DNA of 61,273 nt from Deltaproteobacteria bacterium. Its GTDB lineage: Bacteria > Myxococcota_A > Polyangia > Polyangiales > Ga0077539. Shown here piece after piece: positions 1-7,576 of this stretch (positions are counted from its first letter, which is position 1; each line of letters starts with the position of its first letter). The stretch lies in assembly GCA_947477565.1 (NCBI GenBank), contig CANJUR010000021.1, positions 1 to 61,273 of the forward strand. The letters run 5' to 3'. The notes beneath the pieces were generated by a model. The model searched no databases. It was not told the origin of the DNA and saw nothing but the letters and a program-made list of their open reading frames with translations. The translations under genes and the position numbers were made by a program.

Positions 1-179
1 CCCGCAGCGGGCTCCATCCCGGGTCCCACGGGGCAGCGCTTCTCCATCGGGACATCGTAGGAGCCCGGGTCTGCCCCGGGCTTCCACACCGTGCCGTGTG
101 CTTCAGCACGCGGCACAGCGGGCCGAGGCGACGTACTCCGAACCTCAGGGCCGCTCTGCCGCTCTCCCTCCTGGGACGG

Positions 180-270
180 ATGGTTGACTCATCTTCGGGG
201 GGAAGGGAGCGCCCCGCCTTCGCGGGACTTCCTGAAGGCGCATCGAGCGCGGGGGCGCTCGATGAGACGA
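180..270 (+). repeat. Dispersed intergenic repeat, copy 1
   Basis: The segment reads as a GGATGGTTGACTCATCTTCG-type core, then a GGGAGCGCC block and a CCCGC-CTTC-GCGGG hairpin with ACTTCCTGAAGG after it. The same order of blocks appears on the opposite strand at 372-570 and, for the first block, near 41030-41055. Similarity was judged by eye. Confidence 0.5.
241..264. terminator. Strong GC hairpin, possible terminator
   Basis: CATCGAGCGC (241-250) pairs perfectly with GCGCTCGATG (255-264) around a GGGG loop. It lies downstream of the minus-strand gene ending at 614 but is more than 300 bases away and has no T-run, so it may simply be part of the repeat. Confidence 0.3.
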
Positions 271-371
271 CATCGGTGCTCGCCCTCCGCAGGAGAACGA
301 TCCGCTCATCGTCTTGTCGAGTGACCTCGCGAAGGCCGACGACCTCCCGACGGTTGCCCCAGCAACCGGCG

Positions 372-570
372 CTCCTGCAGCAAGTCCCGCGCAGGCGGGA
401 CGCTCAATCCCAGGCTCCCACTTCAGCAGTTGCAGGCCCGCGTGCGGGCCGTCCGCAACCGCGGAGTGGGCGCTCCCCTCCCGAAAAGATGAGGTCCACC
501 ATCCACTCCCGGGAGCGGGGGCCACGCGGCAGCGCGGGGGGAGGTCGCGCGGGCTTCGACGCATCGCCAG
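372..570 (-). repeat. Dispersed intergenic repeat, copy 2 (longest)
   Basis: On the minus strand this copy begins GCGATGCGTCGAAGCCCGCG, continues with GCGACCTCC and CCGCGCTGCCGCG blocks and a GACCTCATCTTTTCGGGAGG block, and ends with a GTCCCGC-CTGC-GCGGGAC hairpin. The first blocks match copies at 40973 and 44928. The later blocks match the copy at 180-270. Confidence 0.55.
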
Positions 571-613
571 AAAATCGAAGGCCCCGGACATTTCCCTCCG
601 AAACGCCGTCGGT

Positions 614-1663
614 CTAGCGAGGGAGCAGCACCTGCGGGATGCCGCACCAGGAGGGCGCGAACGCGGGGAGACCCGCGGTGATCCAGGGCGAGGTGGCGGG
701 CGCGAGGCCGTAGGGGTGGTCGGAGTAGAAGCGCCAGACAAACACGAACTTCGACTCCTCCGGGGTGGGCGCTTCGATGGGAGGCAGCGCGTGCCCGCGG
801 TCGTGCGTGCAGGTGACGACGAAGTGGCCGTCGTCGAGGAGCGCGTCTCGCAGGCGCTGCGAGGCGTCCTCGAAGTTCACGATGAGCCGATCGGTGGGGC
901 CGCCCCAGAGCACCAGCGACGGAAACTTGTTGGGCTCCGGCGTGTACTCCATGCGCAGCACGCTGGGCACGTACCCGAGGCCGCCGGAGAGCACCGCCAC
1001 GGAGGCGAAGTACTCCGCCCGCGGCGTGCTCGTGAGCGCCGTGAGCCAGAGCGCGCCCGCGCTGACACCCATCCCGTGCACCCGCGCCGAATCGACGCGC
1101 AACTGACCCGAGACGCACGCGAGGAGGTCGTCGAAGAAGAGCTGCTCTGGCCGCGGGTCGCTCGACAACAGAAACGGCCAGGTGAAGGTGTTGACCGCGC
1201 GATCGCTGGCGTCGCGCTGCTGGTCAGGCACCACCACGAGAAAGCGGTACCGCTCGGCGGAGCGCTCGAGGTCAGCCTCGCGCACCATCTGCTCGCCGGT
1301 TCCGGCGAGCCAGTGCCAGGCGAAGACGAGGGGCCAGCGGTCGCTTCCTGCGGGGTCGTAGTTGCGGGGAACCAGCAGCCGGAATTGCCGACGCGAGGTG
1401 CCCGTCGGGAAGTCCGCGTTGAGCGCCGTGGCGGAGTCCGGTCCGGTGCGCAGCACGGGGCAGCGACCGAGCGAGTACGGCGGCGGCGAAGGCGGCGTGC
1501 GCGGCCACTCCGTGGGCACCACGCGACCGCGGTCGGCGGGGACATCGGCCTCCGCAGCGGGCGCATCGAGGGCGGCGTCCGCGGTCACCGCGGGGGCTTC
1601 GGTGCAGCCGGAGCAGAGGGTGAGCAGCACCGTGGAGAGGGAGAGAGTGGCGAGGGGGCGCAT
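614..1663 (-). CDS. Exported esterase lipoprotein, PHB-depolymerase-like
   Basis: A 349-residue alpha/beta hydrolase. The N-terminus is a lipoprotein signal with the lipobox cysteine at about residue 20, followed by an Ala/Asp-rich linker. The hydrolase core starts near residue 90 (RRQFRLLVPRNYDP) and carries the nucleophile elbow G199-V-S201-A-G203. This layout is typical of the esterase/PHB depolymerase group, which hydrolyses polyesters or feruloyl-type esters outside the cytoplasm; the actual substrate cannot be read. The start was placed at the ATG that gives a compact signal peptide; an in-frame TTG eight codons upstream is the alternative. It follows the PHP gene with a gap of about 30 bases, so the two are probably one transcript. 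Confidence 0.75.
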   Translation of the reverse strand: MRPLATLSLSTVLLTLCSGCTEAPAVTADAALDAPAAEADVPADRGRVVPTEWPRTPPSPPPYSLGRCPVLRTGPDSATALNADFPTGTSRRQFRLLVPRNYDPAGSDRWPLVFAWHWLAGTGEQMVREADLERSAERYRFLVVVPDQQRDASDRAVNTFTWPFLLSSDPRPEQLFFDDLLACVSGQLRVDSARVHGMGVSAGALWLTALTSTPRAEYFASVAVLSGGLGYVPSVLRMEYTPEPNKFPSLVLWGGPTDRLIVNFEDASQRLRDALLDDGHFVVTCTHDRGHALPPIEAPTPEESKFVFVWRFYSDHPYGLAPATSPWITAGLPAFAPSWCGIPQVLLPR

Positions 1664-1691
1664 CGGTGGGGGACCACGGTAGCGCAACCCC

Positions 1692-3875
1692 TCACGGCGG
1701 CGCTTGCGGCCGCGGGGAAATGGTCACCCGTCCGTCGCGGTCGAAGTCGAAGTACCGCAGGCTGGTGAAGCCGACGGCCCGTGCTTGTGGGTACGGCACC
1801 ACGTCGGGCAACGGGGCGTCGGCGTCGGCCCATGCGGTCACCACGGCGTCGTGGTCGAGACGCAGCACCGCGGTGGTCTCGAAGCGCACGCCGTCGGTCA
1901 GGCGCGCGTTCACCGCCCAGCGCTGCGCCACCACGTCGTCGTGCCACAACTCCACGTGCTCGACCGGAACCCACGCCGGCGCCGTCACCGTGATGTGCAC
2001 CGCGAGCACGCCATCGAGGGCGTTGCTCACGAACTCCAGGGCCACCAGCGGGCCCGAACTCGCGGTGGTGTCGCCCCGCGCGATCGCTGCGAACACCCGC
2101 GCGCCCAGCGTCGCCCGATTGCCCGGCGCGACGTGCACCCACGTCCGGGGGTAGCCCGCTTCTTCGTAGACAAGGCGGTGCGAGTCGCTGTTGCCCGTCG
2201 CGGTGACGCGCAGCCCGCGGCGCGCGAGCCCGACGAGGTCGATGGCGCCCTCGCGCACCTTCTCGGGGGACTGCAACCAGAGGCCGTTGAAGGCTTCCAC
2301 CGCGTCGAAGCCGTCGGCGAAGGTGTCCCGCGCATGGCCCGTCGCCGCGTCGAATCCCGTCAGGTCGAAGTATCCGAGGCTCGGCGGCATGCGGGGGTGG
2401 TTCACTTGAATGATCGTCGCGCCCGCGGTGCGCGCCGCCGCGAAGAGGGCGCGCGGGTCGCGGTCGTAGTAGGCCGGGACGGCGTCTTCCGGGGCCTCGC
2501 CGACGCCCGAAGCCCGGAGCGGGAAGGCGTTGAAGTGGCCCCAGAGAGTCGGCCCGGCGGAGGTGACCTCGTCGCCGATCACAGTGACCAGCGCGTCGTC
2601 GAGCCCGGCGGCGTGGACGGTGGGCGCGAGGTCGGTGATGCGGTTGTGATCCGTCGCAACGGCGAACCCGATGCCGTTGCAGACGAGCGACCCGACACGC
2701 TCGGCGAGCGTCACCCGCGAGTCCGGCGACGGGGAGGAGTGGAGGTGGAGGTCCGCGGCGATCCAGTCGGGCGGGAGCACCGGACGCAGCGCGGCGCGCA
2801 CCTCGACGACGCTCGCCGGGTCGAGGGTGACGGTGGATTGATGGAGGGTCCAGCCGGTGCCGTGCGAGGCCGTGACGCGGTACTCGCCGGGCGGGAGCGA
2901 CACGTCCCCGTGGCCGTCGAGAAGGTACACTGAGCGCCCGGAGGCAAACCCGCGGGCGCGAGCGTCGAGCGTCGGCAACGGGTCCGCTCCGCCAGCGCGG
3001 GCGAACATCACATGCACCGGAACGTCCCCGCCCTGCCGGTCGTTGAAGGCGAGGCGCAGCGTGGCGTGTTCGACCCTCGGGGCCGCGGCGACCGGGTCTG
3101 CGGGACGCACGGTGAGGGTGCGCTCGCTCGTCGCGCCGGGCGCGAGCCAGGTGATCGCCGCGGGGAAGGTCTCCCCGGCGATGTGTACGAGGCTGCGCCG
3201 CGCGTCCGCGGTCGTCGCGGTCTCGAAGCGCAGGGTGGTGCCGTGCTCGGTGAGTTCGATCCAGCCGGTGCGGGCGGTGCCCTCCCAGGCCTCGTCGCGC
3301 CCCTCGACGCGCACTGCGGCGCTGCCCGGGTTGATGTCGTCCGCGAGCGTCGCGTCCGCCGGGAGGTCGCGCGCCGTCGTGTGTACGCGAAAGCTCCCGG
3401 GGCCGATCGCGCAGACCTGGCTGCGGAGCGTGACGCCGTCGATGGTGGCGGTGCGCACGACGCCGTCGCTGCGATCGGGGCAGGGCGCGATGTCTACGAC
3501 GGCGGCGACCATCGGGTGCGGGTTCTGCGCGCCGTCGATCCATGTGGGACGCCACCAGAGGAGCGGGTCGGGCTGGTCGTCGGGCCCGCGGTTCGCGTCC
3601 ACGATGGCGCCCATCAGCGGTCGGTGGCCGGGCGTGTCGGGGCGGGCGGCGATGGTGAGCGCGACGTCGCCGACGACGAGGCGCAGGTCGCCGACGCGGC
3701 CGTAGGCGTGGTCGGCGAGGCGCGGGCGGTCGAGCACTTCGAGGCGGGCAGCGATGCTCGGAGTGCGCGGGCGGACGGCGATGCTCGGAGGTCGGGGGAG
3801 GTGAGGGCTGCGATGCTTACGGCAGCCCAGCGAGGAGTAGATCGCAAGCACCACGAAGAGAGACGCGAGACGCAT
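1692..3875 (-). CDS. CehA/McbA-type PHP-domain metallohydrolase lipoprotein
   Basis: A 727-residue protein with a lipoprotein signal (lipobox cysteine at residue 18). The N-terminal half, about residues 40-360, looks beta-rich and unassigned. The C-terminal half is a PHP phosphoesterase domain: DLHLHSSPSPDSR near residue 375, ATDHNR near 408, GDEVTS, VNHPRMPP and GNSDSH near 565 supply the expected metal-binding His/Asp residues. The CehA/McbA branch includes enzymes named for carbamate hydrolysis, but most members have no known substrate. The frame runs open 155 codons further upstream, but only the chosen ATG gives a signal peptide. It is probably first in a two-gene operon with the downstream esterase. 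Confidence 0.8.
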   Translation of the reverse strand: MRLASLFVVLAIYSSLGCRKHRSPHLPRPPSIAVRPRTPSIAARLEVLDRPRLADHAYGRVGDLRLVVGDVALTIAARPDTPGHRPLMGAIVDANRGPDDQPDPLLWWRPTWIDGAQNPHPMVAAVVDIAPCPDRSDGVVRTATIDGVTLRSQVCAIGPGSFRVHTTARDLPADATLADDINPGSAAVRVEGRDEAWEGTARTGWIELTEHGTTLRFETATTADARRSLVHIAGETFPAAITWLAPGATSERTLTVRPADPVAAAPRVEHATLRLAFNDRQGGDVPVHVMFARAGGADPLPTLDARARGFASGRSVYLLDGHGDVSLPPGEYRVTASHGTGWTLHQSTVTLDPASVVEVRAALRPVLPPDWIAADLHLHSSPSPDSRVTLAERVGSLVCNGIGFAVATDHNRITDLAPTVHAAGLDDALVTVIGDEVTSAGPTLWGHFNAFPLRASGVGEAPEDAVPAYYDRDPRALFAAARTAGATIIQVNHPRMPPSLGYFDLTGFDAATGHARDTFADGFDAVEAFNGLWLQSPEKVREGAIDLVGLARRGLRVTATGNSDSHRLVYEEAGYPRTWVHVAPGNRATLGARVFAAIARGDTTASSGPLVALEFVSNALDGVLAVHITVTAPAWVPVEHVELWHDDVVAQRWAVNARLTDGVRFETTAVLRLDHDAVVTAWADADAPLPDVVPYPQARAVGFTSLRYFDFDRDGRVTISPRPQAPP

Positions 3876-4474
3876 AACCGTGATGCTTGGCGGGAAGCGC
3901 CACGACGGACAAGCGGAACCGACGTGACTGAGATTCGGACCCGTCGGTGGCGTCACCTGGAGGAAGCGCCGGTTGCGCGTTGGCGGACGTGCCTTCGGCC
4001 CATTGCTTACGCTGAAGCCGTCGCTTCTTCCTTCAGTCCCCACGTTTCGCAGGAGCGCCGCGTGCGCCTCGGCGAGAGGGTGCGCGCCATCGACGTGGAC
4101 GTGTCCCGCGCAGCGACGCCCGTGACGCCCGCGCCCGCAGTCCCGTGAAGGGGGATTGAATCGAGAGGGGTCCGCGCTGAACTCATCGTCGTTCGCTCGC
4201 CTCCGAGCGGTGACGGCCGCCCGGCTCGGGGAGTCTCGCGGCGGAGAGCGGGTCGCGGCAGGCGCAGATGCGACGAGCGGGGGTTTGGCCCTGCGGACGG
4301 CCGCCGAGAGCGAGAGCGGGAGCAAGCGAGTGGCGTACACGGCAGCCGCGAACGCGACCGAGGACGAAGTTGACTACATTTGGGGAGATGTAGGCAGGCG
4401 AGCGCTCCGAAGGGAGGTCGGCCCGTGCCACGGGACGGTTGCCATCGTGGCGGCGCGATTTGATAGTCCGCCGC
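3876..4474. other. Divergent intergenic region
   Basis: About 600 bases between the divergent PHP lipoprotein and MDR oxidoreductase genes. Open frames cross it on both strands but lack ribosome binding sites and recognisable protein features. It presumably holds both promoters. One small inverted repeat is listed separately; nothing else was recognised. Confidence 0.5.
4374..4393. promoter_or_regulatory. Inverted repeat upstream of MDR oxidoreductase
   Basis: CTACAT (4374-4379) and ATGTAG (4388-4393) form a 6-8-6 inverted repeat in a locally AT-richer patch, about 80 bases before the start at 4475. It could be an operator for the oxidoreductase, but a short repeat like this can occur by chance. 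Confidence 0.3.
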
Positions 4475-5464
4475 ATGCGCGCTGTTCAGCTCACGGCCAT
4501 CCAGCAACTCACCGTCGCCGACGTCCCCACCCCGCCTCCCGCCGCGGGTGAGGCGCTCGTTCGCCTCCGCGCCGCCGCGCTCAACCACCGCGACGTCTGG
4601 ATCAAGCAAGGCCAATACGCCGGGCTGAAGTTTCCGTGCATCCCCGGATCCGATGGCTGCGGCGTCGTGGCGGCGCTCGGCGAGGGCGTCGACCCGGCCT
4701 GGATCGGCGTCGAGGTGATCGTCAACCCGAGCTTCGCCTGGGGCGACGACCCTGCTGCCCAGGGCGTCGGCTTCAACATCCTTGGCCTGCCTCGCGACGG
4801 CACCCTCGCCGAGTACGTCACGGTCCCCGCGGCGCAACTTGCACGCAAGCCCGCGCACCTCTCCGCCGCCGCCGCTGCCGCGCTCCCGCTGGCGGGGCTC
4901 ACGGCTTATCGTGCTGTGTATTCCAGGGCTCGCGTGCAGCCCGGCGAGCGCGTGCTCGTCACGGGCATCGGCGGCGGCGTCGCGCTCTTTGCGATGCAGT
5001 TTGCGCTCGCGGCGGGCGCGGAGGTCTGGGTCACCTCCAGCCGCGACGAAAAGATCGCCCGCGCGGTCGCTCTCGGCGCGCGCGGCGGCCATCGATACAC
5101 CGACCCCCGATGGACCACCGCGGCGAAGTCCGTCGGCGGCTTCCACGTCATCGTGGACAGCGCGGGCGGCGACGATTTCGAGTCGCTCCTCGACCTCGCT
5201 GCGCCGGGCGGGCGCGTCGTCTTCTTCGGCGCCACGCGCGGCAACCCGCCGGTTCTGCCGATGCGCAAGATCTTCTGGCGACAGCTCTCCCTCCTCGGAA
5301 CCACCATGGGCAGCCCCGCCGACTGGGCCGCCATGGTGGCCCTGGTAGAGCACCACGCCATGCAGCCGGTGGTGAGCGATGAGTATCCGTTGGCGCGCGC
5401 CGCGGAGGCCTTCGCCCGCATGGAGCAGGGCGATCAGTTCGGGAAGATCGTCGTGACGATGTGA
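4475..5464 (+). CDS. Zinc-type alcohol dehydrogenase / quinone oxidoreductase (MDR family)
   Basis: A 329-residue medium-chain dehydrogenase/reductase. The N-terminal GroES-like domain carries the family signature (AALNHRDVWIKQG, then PGSDGCGVV). The Rossmann domain has a nucleotide-binding VLVTGIGGGVALFAMQFA segment near residue 165, followed by SRDEKIARA, and a C-terminal GQ-type ending (EQGDQFGKIVVTM). Proteins of this type reduce quinones or oxidise alcohols with NAD(P)H. Whether zinc is bound is unclear from the motifs. The internal ATG at 4475 was chosen because homologous folds begin with MRAVQL-like sequence. The gene has its own upstream region and converges with the CHRD lipoprotein gene. 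Confidence 0.85.
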   Translation: MRAVQLTAIQQLTVADVPTPPPAAGEALVRLRAAALNHRDVWIKQGQYAGLKFPCIPGSDGCGVVAALGEGVDPAWIGVEVIVNPSFAWGDDPAAQGVGFNILGLPRDGTLAEYVTVPAAQLARKPAHLSAAAAAALPLAGLTAYRAVYSRARVQPGERVLVTGIGGGVALFAMQFALAAGAEVWVTSSRDEKIARAVALGARGGHRYTDPRWTTAAKSVGGFHVIVDSAGGDDFESLLDLAAPGGRVVFFGATRGNPPVLPMRKIFWRQLSLLGTTMGSPADWAAMVALVEHHAMQPVVSDEYPLARAAEAFARMEQGDQFGKIVVTM

Positions 5465-5471
5465 CGGCGGT

Positions 5472-6737
5472 TCAGGGCGTGGAGGTCAGAGCGGGCGCCG
5501 GTTGTAACTGCCCACGGATCTCCCCTCCGGTGTTCGTCATCGAGTGCACGTTGGCGTAGACGGTCCCTGCGGTGAGGCCCGTGAGAAGCGGAACGCCCGC
5601 GTCGCCCGTCGCCGTCAGCGTCGCAGTTCCCCGGAGCGCACCGCCAACCATCATCAGCGGAGCGACCACATCACCGATCACTCCGACCCCGCCCGCGTGC
5701 AGGTGCGCCGACGTCGGGGTCATTCCCGTCACCGCGCCCTCGTAGGTGATGCGGTCGCGATCGGCCCCGACGATCACCCCGAGCGCCCCCGTTGCCATCG
5801 TCACCACCGGCGGAACCTCCTGCGCCCCGGTCATTCGCGCGAGGAAGAGCCGCTCGCCCGGCCGCAAGATCTGTCCGCGAATCTCCCCCGCCGGCATCGC
5901 CGCGCTGTGCGTGTTGACATACCAGCGCCCTGCTTCGAGGTCGGCGACGGTCTCCGCGGTGATCGGGCGCGTCCCGAGGAAGTCAGTGGCGAGCGAGCTT
6001 CCGCCCTCCGCGAGGTCGATGAGCACTGCACCGTTGGTACCCGCCGCGCCCGTGTGGATGTGCGCGCCTGTGGGGGGCACGGTCATCCCTCGCGTGTGCA
6101 CCACAAACCGCATCCGCCGGGCCGCCGGGTCCACGAGAAACTCCGCCACTCCGCTGCTTTTAAGGGTGTTTGGGGGGTTCTCTTGATCGGCGGAGAGGCG
6201 CGCCGTGTACACGGCCTCGCCGGGCTGAACGATCTGCCCGCGAAGCTCTCCCATGGGAAAAGACGAACTGGTGATGTTGACGTAGGTGCGGCCCTCCACG
6301 ATGGCCCGCGCCTGCTCGGACGTGAGCCCGGTGGTGCCGATGGTGAGCCCGCCGCTGTTGGTCATCGGGAGCAGCATCGTCCCGGCCTCTCCCGCGAGCC
6401 CGAGGTGAAGTTGCGTGGAGAGCGGCAGCAGAATCGTGTGCGTCACCATGTACGACAGCAGCGTGCGGTCGGGGCTGAGCGTGAAGGTCACCGTCCCGGT
6501 CGCGGCGGTGGTGTACGCCGGCGGCACTGCCTGACGCCCGGAGAGCGTCGCTGTCAGCAACAGGGCGGATCCCGCGTCCACCCGCGGGACATCCGTCGGC
6601 GCCACGGGCACGTCGATCACGTCGGCCGCGCCGCTGTCGATCGCCCCGCCATCCGCGGGCGAAGCGCTCGTCCCGCAGCCCAGGAGTCCAAACGATACCG
6701 AGGCGAGCACCCGCAGAATCGGCTGTTGAATGCGCAT
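5472..6737 (-). CDS. CHRD-domain lipoprotein with three repeats
   Basis: A 421-residue lipoprotein with the lipobox cysteine in FGLLGCGTSA. After an Asp/Ala/Val linker it holds three tandem CHRD domains (roughly residues 60-170, 175-290 and 300-412). Each contains the family pattern of a TG-x-hydrophobic strand, an AHLH or THLHxG-type segment and a final GEIRGQ or GELRGQ motif, which is seen three times. CHRD domains were named from chordin and occur in bacterial cell-surface proteins of unknown role. It probably sits on the outer side of a membrane. The gene is single and converges with the MDR gene, whose stop is only 8 bases away. Confidence 0.85.
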   Translation of the reverse strand: MRIQQPILRVLASVSFGLLGCGTSASPADGGAIDSGAADVIDVPVAPTDVPRVDAGSALLLTATLSGRQAVPPAYTTAATGTVTFTLSPDRTLLSYMVTHTILLPLSTQLHLGLAGEAGTMLLPMTNSGGLTIGTTGLTSEQARAIVEGRTYVNITSSSFPMGELRGQIVQPGEAVYTARLSADQENPPNTLKSSGVAEFLVDPAARRMRFVVHTRGMTVPPTGAHIHTGAAGTNGAVLIDLAEGGSSLATDFLGTRPITAETVADLEAGRWYVNTHSAAMPAGEIRGQILRPGERLFLARMTGAQEVPPVVTMATGALGVIVGADRDRITYEGAVTGMTPTSAHLHAGGVGVIGDVVAPLMMVGGALRGTATLTATGDAGVPLLTGLTAGTVYANVHSMTNTGGEIRGQLQPAPALTSTP

Positions 6738-6797
6738 GATCGGAGACTGTACCAGCCACGGGTGGGCAGCGGCCCGTCGGGGTTATGCTCCTGCGCG

Positions 6798-7088
6798 ATG
6801 TTGACTCACGCGGTATTTTTCAAGCTCATCGATTGCTCCCCGGAAGGCGCCGCGGAGGTGCGCGATCGCATCCTTGCGCTGCGCGATCAGATTCCGCAGC
6901 TGCGGCACCTGGAGGCAGGCGTGGACGTGGTGCGCTCCGAGCGCTCCTGGGACGTCGCGCTGCTCGCCCGCTTCGACGGCCGCGCGGATCTCGACGCCTA
7001 TGCTGTACACCCGGCGCACGTCGCCTTCGCCGCGTGGCTAGGGCCGCGCCGGGAGCGCTCCTGCGTGGTTGATTACGAGACGACCTGA
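6798..7088 (+). CDS. Dabb (stress-responsive A/B barrel) domain protein
   Basis: A 96-residue single-domain protein. MLTHAVFFKL, then SERSWDVALLARFDG and the closing DLDAYAVHPAHVAFAAWL region match the ferredoxin-like Dabb fold, including the HPxH segment. Such proteins form small dimeric barrels and include stress-induced plant proteins and some cyclases; here no catalytic role can be assigned. The start at 6798 begins exactly at the domain. It is divergent from the CHRD gene and is followed by a large inverted-repeat element. Confidence 0.85.
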   Translation: MLTHAVFFKLIDCSPEGAAEVRDRILALRDQIPQLRHLEAGVDVVRSERSWDVALLARFDGRADLDAYAVHPAHVAFAAWLGPRRERSCVVDYETT

Positions 7089-7576
7089 ACCCCGCGGGGG
7101 GCGATCGTGAGCGCGGTCAGCCTCTGACATCCTGACACCGCCGATCGCAACGGCTTGGTTTCCCCACGAATGGAGCGTCAGGGCGGTGTCGATTCGAGGG
7201 AATCCGATTGGGCTTTCCGGCGGGGAGGCCGATGGAAAGCATAGGGGAACTCCTGAGACATCCCCTCGTTTTTCATCGAGGAGCGTCGGTGTTTGCACGA
7301 GCCCCCTTCCCCGCTGCCGCGCGCCCTACCCCCACAAGTGGGGGCATGGCTCCCACGTCTGCAGTGCGATCGCGAACCTGTCAGCACCCTGAGCCCTGCC
7401 CCCGCTGCGCGGGGGTAGGGCGCGCGGCAGCGGGGAAGGGGGCTCGTGCAAACACCGACGCTCCTCGATGAAAAACGAGGGGACTCCTCAGGGGGAACTC
7501 TGCCGTGCAAGACCCTCCGTGCCCCTCTCCGATTGCACTCGCGACAACGAGGGTGTCAGGAGGTCAGAGCCTCGGA
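7089..7576. other. Convergent intergenic region built around a large inverted repeat
   Basis: The stretch separates the ends of two convergent genes. About 220 of its bases are a long perfect inverted repeat (see next entry). The rest shows only short GC hairpins and no credible reading frame. Confidence 0.6.
7261..7483. repeat. 73-bp perfect inverted repeat with 77-bp loop (MITE-like)
   Basis: The left arm 7261-7333 (TCCCCTCGTTTTTCATCGAG...) is the exact reverse complement of 7411-7483, with a 77-bp centre. Each arm ends inward in its own small C5/G5 hairpin (CCCCCACAAGTGGGGG; CCCCCGCTGCGCGGGGG). Outside the arms, matching becomes imperfect (CTCAGG on both sides). There is no transposase. 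It could be a miniature inverted-repeat element or an elaborate bidirectional terminator between the two convergent genes. Confidence 0.8.

Larger units (their letters stand above)
1..613. other. Gene-free stretch with inverted copies of a dispersed repeat
   Basis: No credible gene was found. Overlapping open frames here are Arg/Pro/Ser-rich and change identity on both strands, as expected of very GC-rich non-coding DNA. The stretch is downstream of the minus-strand esterase that ends at 614. It holds several strong GC hairpins and two oppositely oriented copies of a repeat that also occurs near 40973 and 44928. Confidence 0.6.

Noticed and set aside
314..1768. 484-codon plus-strand frame over the esterase gene
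   Set aside because: It is antisense to a protein with a clear signal peptide and GxSxG motif, and its translation is Arg-rich with no family features.
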